Virus record (IMG/VR): IMGVR_UViG_3300030339_000003
Location: 62,001-126,000 of that record
Reading direction: 5' to 3' (one strand)
Source: a virus
Length of the DNA: 64,000 nt
Below the pieces are notes generated by a model that saw only the letters and a program-made list of their open reading frames with translations, did no database searches and was not told the origin of the DNA. This document shows, in pieces, positions 44,304 through 52,854 of this stretch; position 1 is the first letter of the stretch; each line of letters opens with the position of its first letter. A program made the position numbers and the translations under genes.

Positions 44304-44636
44304 TTATTTTTTAGTAATGATGTAATCGCTACGGAACATGTCAGCTGGAGTTGGGTGCCATACGTCTTGATCAAGCACATTTGAAGATGTCCACATAATT
44401 AAAACATCCATAGTTCCAAAATCACTAACGGCATTTCTCTTTGTAACTTCATGTTCTTTATCAGTCCAACTCACAGATTTAATACTAATTGAACCCCTAG
44501 GGAAATCTAACAAGAAATTCAAAGCAGTACCAAAGGTTACATATTTCAATGTTCCTTTTGCTTCGAGTTCAGCAATGAGTTTCTTATCGATTTTGTCTTT
44601 TACAGTTTTTAATGAAGGTTTATAAGGACTAAGCAT
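44304..44636 (-). CDS. Tad2-like (DUF2829) protein, copy 2
   Basis: 110 residues from ATG 44636, which overlaps the previous stop and has GGAG seven bases upstream. TFGTALNFLLDF (34-45), a Trp after SIKSVS, a strand ending LIMWTSS and VWHPTPADMF...Y (92-105) follow the DUF2829 pattern tFgeAl-x-lk-x-G ... W-x-pS-x-aDllaeDW. DUF2829 includes Tad2, which sequesters the Thoeris signalling nucleotide gcADPR. It is a diverged tandem copy of the gene at 44629. The acidic residue after DMF is replaced (RSDY), so ligand use may differ. Family call by eye. Confidence 0.55.
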   Translation of the reverse strand: MLSPYKPSLKTVKDKIDKKLIAELEAKGTLKYVTFGTALNFLLDFPRGSISIKSVSWTDKEHEVTKRNAVSDFGTMDVLIMWTSSNVLDQDVWHPTPADMFRSDYIITKK

Positions 44637-44913
44637 CAGCAAGCTCCAATACCCATTCAGTGTCAAAAAGATCTGCGGTAGACGGGTGCCACGGCAGCAC
44701 TAAGCCATTAGAAAAAGTTATTACGGCCATTCGGAGTTTAAATTCTTCACTATACTGAATAGTGACGCGTGCTGTTTCATTACTCCAATGTTTGCACCAC
44801 ATACTTACTTTACCGGGCAATGCACTAACTAACATTCCCCATGCTTCACTAAATGTTTGTTTTTCTAAGAACTTTTCTTCTTCCAAATACATCATTGTTT
44901 CTAAAGCGGTCAT
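44629..44913 (-). CDS. Tad2-like (DUF2829) protein, copy 1: candidate Thoeris anti-defence
   Basis: 94 residues. QTFSEAWGMLVSALPGKVSM (19-38), Trp43, and PWHPSTADLFDTEW (74-87) match the start and end blocks of DUF2829 (TFgeAl..., and pW-x-pS-x-aDllaeDW). Tad2 proteins of this fold bind gcADPR and block Thoeris defence. Length is normal for the family. GAGG lies five bases before the ATG. It is followed by a second, diverged copy with an overlapping start. Sponge activity is inferred; some DUF2829 proteins have no known role. Confidence 0.6.
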   Translation of the reverse strand: MTALETMMYLEEEKFLEKQTFSEAWGMLVSALPGKVSMWCKHWSNETARVTIQYSEEFKLRMAVITFSNGLVLPWHPSTADLFDTEWVLELADA

Positions 44914-45093
44914 TTAAACCTCGTCTACCGGTACATGATTCTTTAATACAATAACTAAAGCCTCTAATTCTTCCAGACTGTAGTCGCCATCAAGCGTTAC
45001 CCGTTCAAGTGTCTGTTGATCCATCCATTTACCAGATTGCTTTATAGTGGCTCTGGCTTGATCGAGTGACATTTGTTTTATTTGCCTTTGCAT
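44914..45093 (-). CDS. Unknown 59-residue protein upstream of the Tad2-like pair
   Basis: ATG at 45093 with AAGGA six bases upstream; the stop abuts the ATG of the next gene exactly. The product is helical and charged (begins MQRQIKQMSLDQARATIKQS and ends KNHVPVDEV). It is the first gene of the transcript after the terminator at 45110-45129. The tight junction with the Tad2-like gene supports a real, cotranscribed gene. Function unknown. Confidence 0.65.
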   Translation of the reverse strand: MQRQIKQMSLDQARATIKQSGKWMDQQTLERVTLDGDYSLEELEALVIVLKNHVPVDEV

Positions 45094-45109
45094 ACATAGT
45101 CCTTATAAG

Positions 45110-45129
45110 AAGTGAGGCGAACCCCACCC
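45110..45129 (-). terminator. Hairpin terminator with UUCG loop
   Basis: Minus RNA GUGGGG-UUCG-CCUCAC (45112-45127) with one G-U pair, extendable by wobble pairs, 8 bases after the helicase stop. Confidence 0.65.
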
Positions 45130-45135
45130 TTATTT

Positions 45136-46683
45136 TTAATACATAAATATGCCGCTATCTACGTTCTGATAACTTAAACTACTTTCTTCAAACAGTTCTT
45201 TACGATAGTGATGATAAGACACATGTTTATCAACATCGTCACACACGGTATAACCAAAGATTAAGTCAACACCGTTATGTAATGGGTTTTTGTTTTCACG
45301 AACACGACCACGCATCTGATAGTTACGTTGGACGGATTTAACGTTATGGAAACTGATACACGTAATTAACCCAGGAATGTCTTTACCTGTACCACAACTG
45401 CCAGGTGTACTAAAGACTATTTCGTGCTTACGGTATTCATCCTTGGTATCAGCTTTACCGCCTTGTTCACCAGTAAACGATATGGCGTCCAGTTCAGGAT
45501 AACGTTTCTTAAGTTCTTCTACCATGAACTTGCAAGTTTCTACTTTAGTAAAGAAGAACAAACATTTGGATTCCGGTTTACGGCGATTAAGATAGTATTC
45601 TCTGAAACACCACAACATCAACTCGATATAGTGTGGACGTAACTTTTTGTTATCCATGATGGATGCTTCAAAAGTCGTGTCATTATAAACACCACGAGCA
45701 GTTGTTCGTATTTTGTTTTGCCTGGTATTAATACGATAATGGATTGCTTTGATGTGCATGTGTGCGGTATACACGGTATCTTTTAAACGAACGCTTTCAG
45801 GGAACAAGTACTTATAGATTTTGTTCGTGAAAGGATCTTCCGCTTTAAAGGTTGCTGTGTTACCGATTGTTTTCTTAATGTTACCAAACATCAAGGACAA
45901 ATAAACCTGATGAATGGATTCATGCACTTCATCGTAAATACGTAAGCCAGGACGGAACAACTTATAAACATCATCCAGCGTTGGATAGGTTTCATCCAAA
46001 CGTGACTTACGTACCATGACGTCAATTTTACTTAATGAAATAACTAAGATCTTGGGATTGATTACCCCAGATTTTAATTGATCCATTAATACGTCTAAAC
46101 CGCCCGCATCTGCCACATGATAATCTTTGGGTTGTAAGTCTAAGAACTTACCACACTCGACATTCCAAATAGGAAGGAAGCGAGCATTACCAATAATGAC
46201 CACACGTTCACCAGCAGCTACAGCAGCATATAAATCTAACCAACCTTTACCTACACCTGTGGCTGCATTATTTAACTTTAACGGCCCGTCGTCGGTCAGG
46301 TAAGGCATCCAGTCGTATTGCTCTGGTTTGTTAGGTTGATCGAATCCTACTTTAAACTTTAATTCAACTTTAATAGGTTCTATTAACGGTTCATCGTCAA
46401 TTAAAATATCGTTGTCACTATAACCACGTTGGGTTATGAAATTCTTTAAGTCGGGTAATAACGTTGAGGTTATACGGAGTTCTGTTTTGTCTTTATTAAA
46501 TCTTGCGAAACGATGCGTTACCCCATAAGTCTGAATCATTGGGTTAGATTCAGAAGGTATCATACCGAACTTAAATAAATGATGGTGACAAAACGGAAGA
46601 AGAATCTTTCGTGCAAATTCTTCGGCATAACCGTGTATTCTCAGGTAGCTATTAGCGACGCTTATCGTACACTTGTATCGCAC
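45136..46683 (-). CDS. Superfamily 2 helicase (phiKZ gp75-like)
   Basis: 515 residues. Motif I is AATGVGKGW (140-148; Gly replaces the usual Thr/Ser after Lys), motif Ia/Ib region follows, motif II is DEVH (251-254), and motif VI is QMRGRVRE (about 460). The segment FFFTKVETCKFM begins the second RecA domain. The lack of Thr/Ser in the P-loop is unusual for an active helicase. In phiKZ a putative helicase gene lies directly beside the gp71-74 RNAP genes, as here. GTG start at 46683 with AGGAG seven bases upstream. Probably acts in transcription, replication or recombination. Confidence 0.8.
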   Translation of the reverse strand: MRYKCTISVANSYLRIHGYAEEFARKILLPFCHHHLFKFGMIPSESNPMIQTYGVTHRFARFNKDKTELRITSTLLPDLKNFITQRGYSDNDILIDDEPLIEPIKVELKFKVGFDQPNKPEQYDWMPYLTDDGPLKLNNAATGVGKGWLDLYAAVAAGERVVIIGNARFLPIWNVECGKFLDLQPKDYHVADAGGLDVLMDQLKSGVINPKILVISLSKIDVMVRKSRLDETYPTLDDVYKLFRPGLRIYDEVHESIHQVYLSLMFGNIKKTIGNTATFKAEDPFTNKIYKYLFPESVRLKDTVYTAHMHIKAIHYRINTRQNKIRTTARGVYNDTTFEASIMDNKKLRPHYIELMLWCFREYYLNRRKPESKCLFFFTKVETCKFMVEELKKRYPELDAISFTGEQGGKADTKDEYRKHEIVFSTPGSCGTGKDIPGLITCISFHNVKSVQRNYQMRGRVRENKNPLHNGVDLIFGYTVCDDVDKHVSYHHYRKELFEESSLSYQNVDSGIFMY

Positions 46684-46777
46684 GGTTTTGCTCCTAATTC
46701 ATTATTTATGAATGCACCATAGTCTCATAACATCCAAAACCAGTTTATTTTTAATGATAAATACATAAATAATGATA

Positions 46778-46805
46778 AACCTCCTACCCTTGCAGGTAGG
46801 AGGTT
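46778..46805 (-). terminator. Hairpin terminator
   Basis: Perfect 11-bp stem with six-base loop, 9 bases after the RNAP beta' C stop. It is followed by an AT-rich leader with two copies of AATGATAAA before the helicase gene. Confidence 0.8.
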
Positions 46806-46814
46806 ACTCGTAAG

Positions 46815-48821
46815 TTAGTGGGCGGCACCAGACCAATAACAGGCTAGTGGGTTAGGTTGACGTTCTTTAATCAAGAAAGATTTAAAGTTATTTAAAATGA
46901 TTTGTTGATGATCGTAAATCATTTCAGTACCAAAGTCACGATGGTAAATGGTGTTCTGGAACGAAGTGAAATAACGAGGAGCGTCACCGTTAACCAAAGC
47001 ATAGTTTCCTTTATTAGGATTCTTCGCCATAACCGCGTGCAACAATATTTCACAATGGAGAATGTTAATACCCTTGAACTTATGGTTTAGCATTTCCCAC
47101 ATTTCTACCAGGACTTCACCAAAGCGTTCTGGAGTAACTGGAGTATCTTTCCACTGCTGGTTACGTTTAGACCAGGAGATAAATGATTCAACTTCACGGC
47201 GATAAATATCCATGTCTTCATGTGTATACGGTAAAGTAAACAATGGAGACGTTGGTGGCCACTCGGATAAATCAACAGAGATAAATTTCTTATCTACAGC
47301 TTCCCAACCATTGTCAAAGATGAACTCTAACAGATCTTTAGACATACGTGCAGCACGCGAAGGAATGGCAGTTTTGACTGAACGCTGGAAGACTGACTTG
47401 TTACCGATCATAATGTCTTCGATCAAACAACTTAATGTTGCTTCTTCGAAATACGATAACTTGTCAATTGTTACATCATCCAGACTATCCAGGGAACGAA
47501 TGTCAGTAAGTTCTTTAATTACAGCAGAACTCACAATCAATTTAGTTCCTTCGACGCACAGTTCTTTATTCAAGAATATGTCATCGCCATTCGTATTGAT
47601 TGCATCGCGGTCTTGCAAACGAACAGAGAACGGAGTCGCCACAGTATTACGCAAGATATGTTTAATAGATAACATACCCTGACCGATTGGACGACAAACG
47701 GCTGTACCGGAATAGATACCGATGTTACCGTCCATTTGCATCATCACGTTAAATGGAAACGCCGATTTTAATTGCCCAGCACACACACCACAAGGAATTG
47801 CGGGGTCATGTGATTTACAATAGGGAATCGAACGAATGTATAACGTGTCACCCACTTTAACTGATTTACTGAACGTTGGGGTGATCAGATGCTGAACACC
47901 TTCTTTGTCTACGTGATACTTGCCAAAACAAGCATGCAGGAACTCACGAGACGCGATCTTGATAGGAACCGGAAGATTACTATCACAATCTAAGAAATGA
48001 TCAAACCCACGCACTACAGCCGCATACAGATGGTTTTTACGGTGGAACCATTCGGCACCCTGCAATGCTTTACCTGAGGTAACCAATGCTTTGGAGGCAC
48101 TGTTACGTTCAGCTAAAGAATCCGCCAGGTTAACGATACCTTCCGCATAACCATTCATGATACCATTTGGGAAGATTGAGTTATTAATGTCAAATACAGC
48201 ACCACGACAAATGATGGTTTGATACGCTTGGTTATAAGACGTACCGCCTGTACGACAAAGTAATGCTAATTTTGCATTATCTAAATCGACATCCGTTGCC
48301 ATAACTTCAATGAACTCAGTTTCCCCTTCATCGATCGTAATAACTAAACGCATTACACGATCTTTGATATCTTTGATCTTTGGGTGGTCCATGATCTCGA
48401 TAACATCATCCATTGTTACTGAGATAGCATAACGTTCAGTCATTGCTGTCAACAGGTTGTTCATCTTAGCATGCCAAAGATGAATTAACATTTTGATGTT
48501 ATCGGTTTCTACTGGATCTTTCATATCGTGCATGACGATCGGCAAAAACACATTAATAGGTTTAGTTAATAATGTGTCGTTACTGACGACCAAGTTCTGG
48601 TTTGGAATCCATGCACTAATGACTTCATTAACTGAATATTTAAAGTCGTTATAAAGACGATGAATAGACAGACCTAAATGCGTCAACATTAAAGATTGTG
48701 TGTCGCTGATAACTGTCTTGCCGTGATCATCAGTAACTTCCACTGCTTTAAAGTATCCAATCCAACGCAACACCATTGATTCCGGCGTATTAGCAAATTC
48801 ACGCAAATTAACTTTAATCAT
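46815..48821 (-). CDS. Non-virion RNA polymerase beta' C-terminal subunit (phiKZ gp74-like)
   Basis: 668 residues. RSIPYCKSHD and CGVCAGQL give a four-Cys/His zinc-type cluster as in beta', followed by GNIGIYSGTAVCRPIGQGML and SIKHILRN, which line up with the beta' segment GEAVGxxAAQSIGEPGTQLTMRTFH that forms the bridge/trigger region. It overlaps the beta C gene upstream by one base (TAATG), an order matching phiKZ gp71-73 then gp74. With the gp55-, gp68- and gp123-like proteins it would form the enzyme that transcribes middle and late genes, working in the phage nucleus. Confidence 0.85.
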   Translation of the reverse strand: MIKVNLREFANTPESMVLRWIGYFKAVEVTDDHGKTVISDTQSLMLTHLGLSIHRLYNDFKYSVNEVISAWIPNQNLVVSNDTLLTKPINVFLPIVMHDMKDPVETDNIKMLIHLWHAKMNNLLTAMTERYAISVTMDDVIEIMDHPKIKDIKDRVMRLVITIDEGETEFIEVMATDVDLDNAKLALLCRTGGTSYNQAYQTIICRGAVFDINNSIFPNGIMNGYAEGIVNLADSLAERNSASKALVTSGKALQGAEWFHRKNHLYAAVVRGFDHFLDCDSNLPVPIKIASREFLHACFGKYHVDKEGVQHLITPTFSKSVKVGDTLYIRSIPYCKSHDPAIPCGVCAGQLKSAFPFNVMMQMDGNIGIYSGTAVCRPIGQGMLSIKHILRNTVATPFSVRLQDRDAINTNGDDIFLNKELCVEGTKLIVSSAVIKELTDIRSLDSLDDVTIDKLSYFEEATLSCLIEDIMIGNKSVFQRSVKTAIPSRAARMSKDLLEFIFDNGWEAVDKKFISVDLSEWPPTSPLFTLPYTHEDMDIYRREVESFISWSKRNQQWKDTPVTPERFGEVLVEMWEMLNHKFKGINILHCEILLHAVMAKNPNKGNYALVNGDAPRYFTSFQNTIYHRDFGTEMIYDHQQIILNNFKSFLIKERQPNPLACYWSGAAH

Positions 48822-50920
48822 TATGAAGGATCTCGATCGTCTGGACGTTCATGTCGCAGTATATAACCAGAATCAGAAAGCATGTCTGCACCCATAATCA
48901 AAGCACGGTTTGTTTTGATCTCATCATCATTAACGATTACATCAATATCAAATGGATCTTCCGCAGCAATTAAACGACGCACTACGTTATTACGAACGAT
49001 CTCACTATTCGCAATAGCCAATTGTTTAATTGTTTCACGTGGACCTTTTTGAGCCACCATCCAACGTGACTCCGCTTCACCTTGGTTACGACTACCTTTG
49101 TTAATATACGCTTCCGTATATTTGTCAGCTTGACTATTAGAAGTCGGCAGACCAAAGGCGTTGGCTTTAGGGAATGCTTGTGAACTGTCATCAGTACCAA
49201 ACTTATCCAACAACAGATAATCCATTGTTGTAATTAGAATTGGATAATGAGATTCGCCTTCATGGCCGAATGAGTCACGGAACATAACCTTCTGCAGTTG
49301 ATAGTCAAACTTCTTACGCAGTTCACGAACAACGTTAACACCGTACAATTCTGAGTCAGAACGCACTTGAGCAGAAATAATATCTTTACACACGTAATCG
49401 ATATGCTCTGCTTTATCTAGGTCAGTCAAGAATTCACTTTTAACAATCTCAGCAAATTCTGGGAAACCAGAAGTATAGAAAGACATAACCAAATCCCAGG
49501 CAGCTTTATAATTACCTTGTTTCCGGAAGTCTTTCAGTTCTTGGTGGATCTGCATGTTGATAAAGTTAATCGTCGATGTATTCAGCATTGACATAATCTG
49601 ACGACGGAATGCCGGCGTGTTGTTGATAATGATATCGCAGTGTTCACCATTAGCGTAACGCGGAGCATCTTGCCAAGGAATGACTTTAACCGCAACACCT
49701 TTGTCCCCATCCAGACCCGCTAATTTAAACTTAACGCGCCCGACAACTTCTTCTTTCAGCAAGATCTTAACTTTCCAATCTTTCTGACGAATGCCTTTGA
49801 ACGAATAAGACAATTGGTTTAACGTATTGTTACGACGGCTGAAACAACCGTAAGCATTACGAATAAAGCGATCGAGTTCATAAGACATTTCTGGTTCAAT
49901 ACCACCGTTCTTGGTGATCTGACGTTCCCACCAGTTAATGATATCCAGATAGAAATTGTTCTGAACATTTTCATGTTCTTTCAGTGCATCGGTGTGTTGT
50001 TGACGAATTTGATCAGTAGAACGATTGTGGCTACGATCTTTCAGCTTTTCGCCTTCAACTTTAACATCCATCAAAATAGATGATGGTGGTGCACGGAATA
50101 GCTTGTCAAATGCATAGTCAGGTTGCATCAAACCTTTCTTGGTTAAAGACACCAAAGGATTGGACGCTGTACGACGCCGGAAGCCCATAACAATACCATC
50201 ACTACGGATACGTTCACCAGGTTGTGCAAACGGCTGAGGATCGTCTATGGTTCCATATAAGTTCAATGGGATCCATTCTGATTCATTCCACTCAAACCCA
50301 CGATCGTGTTTGAACATGCACATCATCTTTTCACGTGCATAACGGTCGGTGATGACAATACCATCTTCTTCGGTAGCATGAGATGACATCGCGCAAACAA
50401 TCGTACGAGTAGAGAACATCCACTCACCAGACGGACTGATACGCGGGGTCTTGGCAAATACTTCACCTTTAGAAAACGTTGCGGTAGGACTCAAACGACG
50501 AATCATATCGCGGTCATAAACGTATTCAAACCCGACGTAAGTATTTTGTGCGTTGAAACGTGGTAACACTAATAAATCCAGATAGTTCTTATCTTCGTTT
50601 TTGAATGCTACAAAGATTTCTTTCCAGCCATCTGACAATATGCCATCGCCTTTGCTAGACTTTACGTTGAATACTTCTTCAACGGTCATGTCAGAAGGAC
50701 ACACTACAGAACGAGCAACATCACCATATTGCTTTTCAAAACCACTTGTCAACATACGAGTGGACGAACCGTTAGTGACAACGGATTTACCGACCATGTT
50801 ACCTTCCATATATAAACGTGAAGCCGAGTCCATATATGGGAAGACGTTTAAATTCGTATTTACCCCAACAGTGTCTGGATAACACTGGTTTATTTTAATT
50901 TTGCCTGTAAGTTTCTTCAT
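48821..50920 (-). CDS. Non-virion RNA polymerase beta C-terminal subunit (phiKZ gp71-73-like)
   Basis: 699 residues. ATEEDGIVITDRYAREKM (182-199) matches the beta segment FEDSILISERV. GDKGVAVKVIPWQDAPRYA (405-423), followed by an INN segment, matches GNKGVISKILPVEDMP, with the Lys residues that line the active site conserved. In phiKZ the gene is interrupted by an intron (71-73); here it is continuous. A CTATATTATTT promoter-like element lies about 65 bases upstream and AAAGGT precedes the ATG. The gene is translationally coupled to the beta' C subunit. Confidence 0.85.
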   Translation of the reverse strand: MKKLTGKIKINQCYPDTVGVNTNLNVFPYMDSASRLYMEGNMVGKSVVTNGSSTRMLTSGFEKQYGDVARSVVCPSDMTVEEVFNVKSSKGDGILSDGWKEIFVAFKNEDKNYLDLLVLPRFNAQNTYVGFEYVYDRDMIRRLSPTATFSKGEVFAKTPRISPSGEWMFSTRTIVCAMSSHATEEDGIVITDRYAREKMMCMFKHDRGFEWNESEWIPLNLYGTIDDPQPFAQPGERIRSDGIVMGFRRRTASNPLVSLTKKGLMQPDYAFDKLFRAPPSSILMDVKVEGEKLKDRSHNRSTDQIRQQHTDALKEHENVQNNFYLDIINWWERQITKNGGIEPEMSYELDRFIRNAYGCFSRRNNTLNQLSYSFKGIRQKDWKVKILLKEEVVGRVKFKLAGLDGDKGVAVKVIPWQDAPRYANGEHCDIIINNTPAFRRQIMSMLNTSTINFINMQIHQELKDFRKQGNYKAAWDLVMSFYTSGFPEFAEIVKSEFLTDLDKAEHIDYVCKDIISAQVRSDSELYGVNVVRELRKKFDYQLQKVMFRDSFGHEGESHYPILITTMDYLLLDKFGTDDSSQAFPKANAFGLPTSNSQADKYTEAYINKGSRNQGEAESRWMVAQKGPRETIKQLAIANSEIVRNNVVRRLIAAEDPFDIDVIVNDDEIKTNRALIMGADMLSDSGYILRHERPDDRDPS

Positions 50921-50980
50921 TAGTCTACCTTTATTCGAAACATTATTTGTTAGTAATCAGCAATCCCGCCTCTTACATCT

Positions 50981-50994
50981 AAATAATATAGGTC
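50981..50994 (-). promoter_or_regulatory. phiKZ early-type promoter-like element
   Basis: Minus strand AGACCTATATTATT upstream of the RNAP beta C gene, fitting early expression of the non-virion RNAP by the virion RNAP. Confidence 0.5.
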
Positions 50995-51017
50995 TGAATT
51001 TATCTTAGGGAATACTT

Positions 51018-51347
51018 ATGCCAATCGCTTCTATCAGTTCGATACAATCTAACGATGCTTATTACACGGAAGACTTTAAAACATTAGTGCGCTCCAATAA
51101 AGAAAACATTATAGCTAATTCTTTTAAAGTGCCTATCGCCATTGCCGAATTTAAGTATGCCTTTAAAACTTCACAGTACCAGTTCCTACGTACTCAAAAC
51201 GTAGACCCTAAATATTGGTGGGTGTGTTCTTATATCAATGGTTGGGATAAGCCTACTTTTGACATTCAACGTATTGACGGATGGTTAAGACCAAACGAAG
51301 ATTACATTGATAACATGTTAGCACGTAATAATACCGAACGTAGTTAA
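51018..51347 (+). CDS. Unknown 109-residue protein, possible LysM/gp53-like baseplate protein
   Basis: The segment DPKYWWVCSYINGWDKPTFD followed by a WLRPNEDY end resembles the LysM-like pattern of T4 gp53-type baseplate proteins (dpryyWlil-x-N-x-i-dp ... G-x-L-x-iP). AGGGAA precedes the ATG. It is a lone plus-strand gene inside a minus-strand early block and has its own bidirectional terminator. The resemblance is short, so the call is tentative. Confidence 0.45.
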   Translation: MPIASISSIQSNDAYYTEDFKTLVRSNKENIIANSFKVPIAIAEFKYAFKTSQYQFLRTQNVDPKYWWVCSYINGWDKPTFDIQRIDGWLRPNEDYIDNMLARNNTERS

Positions 51348-51363
51348 ATAAAAAAAGATATAC

Positions 51364-51395
51364 TATTACTCCTACCCGTGAGGGTAGGAGTAATA
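51364..51395. terminator. Bidirectional hairpin between convergent genes
   Basis: Perfect 14-bp stem with GTGA loop, 16 bases after the 109-residue gene and 21 bases from the stop at 51417. Confidence 0.85.
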
Positions 51396-51416
51396 TGGTT
51401 ATTTAATAATTGTTGC

Positions 51417-52841
51417 TTACCAGAAAGGCTGGATTGGCTCACCGGCTGTCAATGGAGACGGCAGTGGTTGTGACTGTTGTTGATAACCATACATCGGTTG
51501 TTGTGGTTGTTGGTAACCATAGACTGGTTGCTGCTGGCCATAGTTAACGTAACCACCCATAGGCTGCTGCATTTGTTGCATGCCACCTTGACGCTGAATG
51601 AAAGTACCCATACGAGTACAAACATAAATTGCCGGTTGGTTCATCGCATCTACAATAAAGTGCAGAACGCGCTGTTGGGTTTGGTCGACTTCTGAACGCT
51701 GGTAACGATCACCATTGGTCATCTGCGGGATAGTGAAGTCGTAATCGATACCATTGATATTACGAACATCACGCGCTTGGTTTGCAGTTGCAGCTTGAGT
51801 GTTATTACCCATATTGGTAACGTTAGCTACCATTTGTGACGGCTGAGTTGTTGTTGCACCAGAAATAGACAACAGTGATGACATACCAGAATTAATTGCC
51901 GCAGCAGATTCTTCAGGTTCGTTATACACATTGTGACTATTGTAATCGAGTTCTGGTACTTGACGATAGAACTCAGGCGCTTCTTCCATCATTTCATGCC
52001 AGCTGAGATCAATGGCAAATACAGATTGCTTATCGAAATCAGCACGGAACATGTTCTGCGCGTAGTTGATCTGTTCAGCCAGGTCTACATAGCAAGACAT
52101 GAATGCGGTGAAACGAGCAGCTACTGGAATAACAGATTCGTATTCGGCAGTACGCAGTGTTTCGTCATCGAACAAAATAACGTCAAACAAATGAATCGCA
52201 ATGCTCAAACCTTCCATTGAAATCGGAATGTTGTTCACTTCGATTTGTTTGGTAGCCGCTTCGCCTTCGTAACGTGTGCGCGCACGAACCATTGCATCAT
52301 AGAACGGATATGATGGTTTGGCTTTGTAGTACACGCGCTGGGCGTGAGCTTTAGCAGTCTTGCCGCCTTTGGTTGTTTTGATGTGAATAAAACGGTTGTC
52401 AACGTTGTCTTCGATTTCAACAGACATTTTGGCAAACAGATTAAACACTTCGTCACGCACTGAACGTTTCACTTTCTTCAGCGGATAAACCACATCGCGT
52501 ACTTTTTGGTTCCAAGATTTCTTTGGTTCCTTAGTGGCGATATCAAACAACGGAACAATCATGTCACGGAACAGCGACAGCAGACGGATAGAAACCAGGC
52601 GACGAACCAATTTAAATACTTCGGTTTCTTTAGAAAGAATGTTTTCGCACAGTGGGTGGAAATACACTTTCTTGTCACTATCTTTGTTCAGCGCTTCGGA
52701 CGTAGGCAAATACAAATCTTTGCCATCGATACGCAGAGGATAATCAGTACCCGCCAAATTTAAAGACATACGGAAGTCTTTATCAATCTTACCATTCCAG
52801 GATTTGTGGATGGCTTCGTATAAACGATTTAGTTCATTCAT
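51417..52841 (-). CDS. Unknown protein with Gln/Tyr/Pro/Gly-rich prion-like tail
   Basis: 474 residues. Residues 1-330 form a mixed folded domain; FHPLCENILSKE near residue 65 is similar to FHPLNEYLNMAL in the 520-residue protein at 54304, hinting at distant kinship. The last 60 residues are low complexity with repeats of YGYQQPQQPMYGYQQ type and many Gln, Tyr, Met, Pro and Gly. Such tails often drive condensation or multivalent binding. It is the last gene of a transcript with the probable fifth RNAP subunit. Function unknown; a transcription or nucleus-associated role is plausible from context. Confidence 0.7.
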   Translation of the reverse strand: MNELNRLYEAIHKSWNGKIDKDFRMSLNLAGTDYPLRIDGKDLYLPTSEALNKDSDKKVYFHPLCENILSKETEVFKLVRRLVSIRLLSLFRDMIVPLFDIATKEPKKSWNQKVRDVVYPLKKVKRSVRDEVFNLFAKMSVEIEDNVDNRFIHIKTTKGGKTAKAHAQRVYYKAKPSYPFYDAMVRARTRYEGEAATKQIEVNNIPISMEGLSIAIHLFDVILFDDETLRTAEYESVIPVAARFTAFMSCYVDLAEQINYAQNMFRADFDKQSVFAIDLSWHEMMEEAPEFYRQVPELDYNSHNVYNEPEESAAAINSGMSSLLSISGATTTQPSQMVANVTNMGNNTQAATANQARDVRNINGIDYDFTIPQMTNGDRYQRSEVDQTQQRVLHFIVDAMNQPAIYVCTRMGTFIQRQGGMQQMQQPMGGYVNYGQQQPVYGYQQPQQPMYGYQQQSQPLPSPLTAGEPIQPFW

Positions 52842-52854
52842 TTCTTTTTATTCC

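Noticed and set aside
46750-46782. AT-rich repeats (AATGATAAA twice) before the helicase as a possible origin of replication
   Set aside because: Only two short copies in a normal leader after a terminator; no iteron array or skew break can be seen.
48821-50920. Intron or homing endonuclease in the RNAP beta C gene, as in phiKZ 71-73
   Set aside because: The frame is continuous over 699 codons and both beta motifs are present in one protein.
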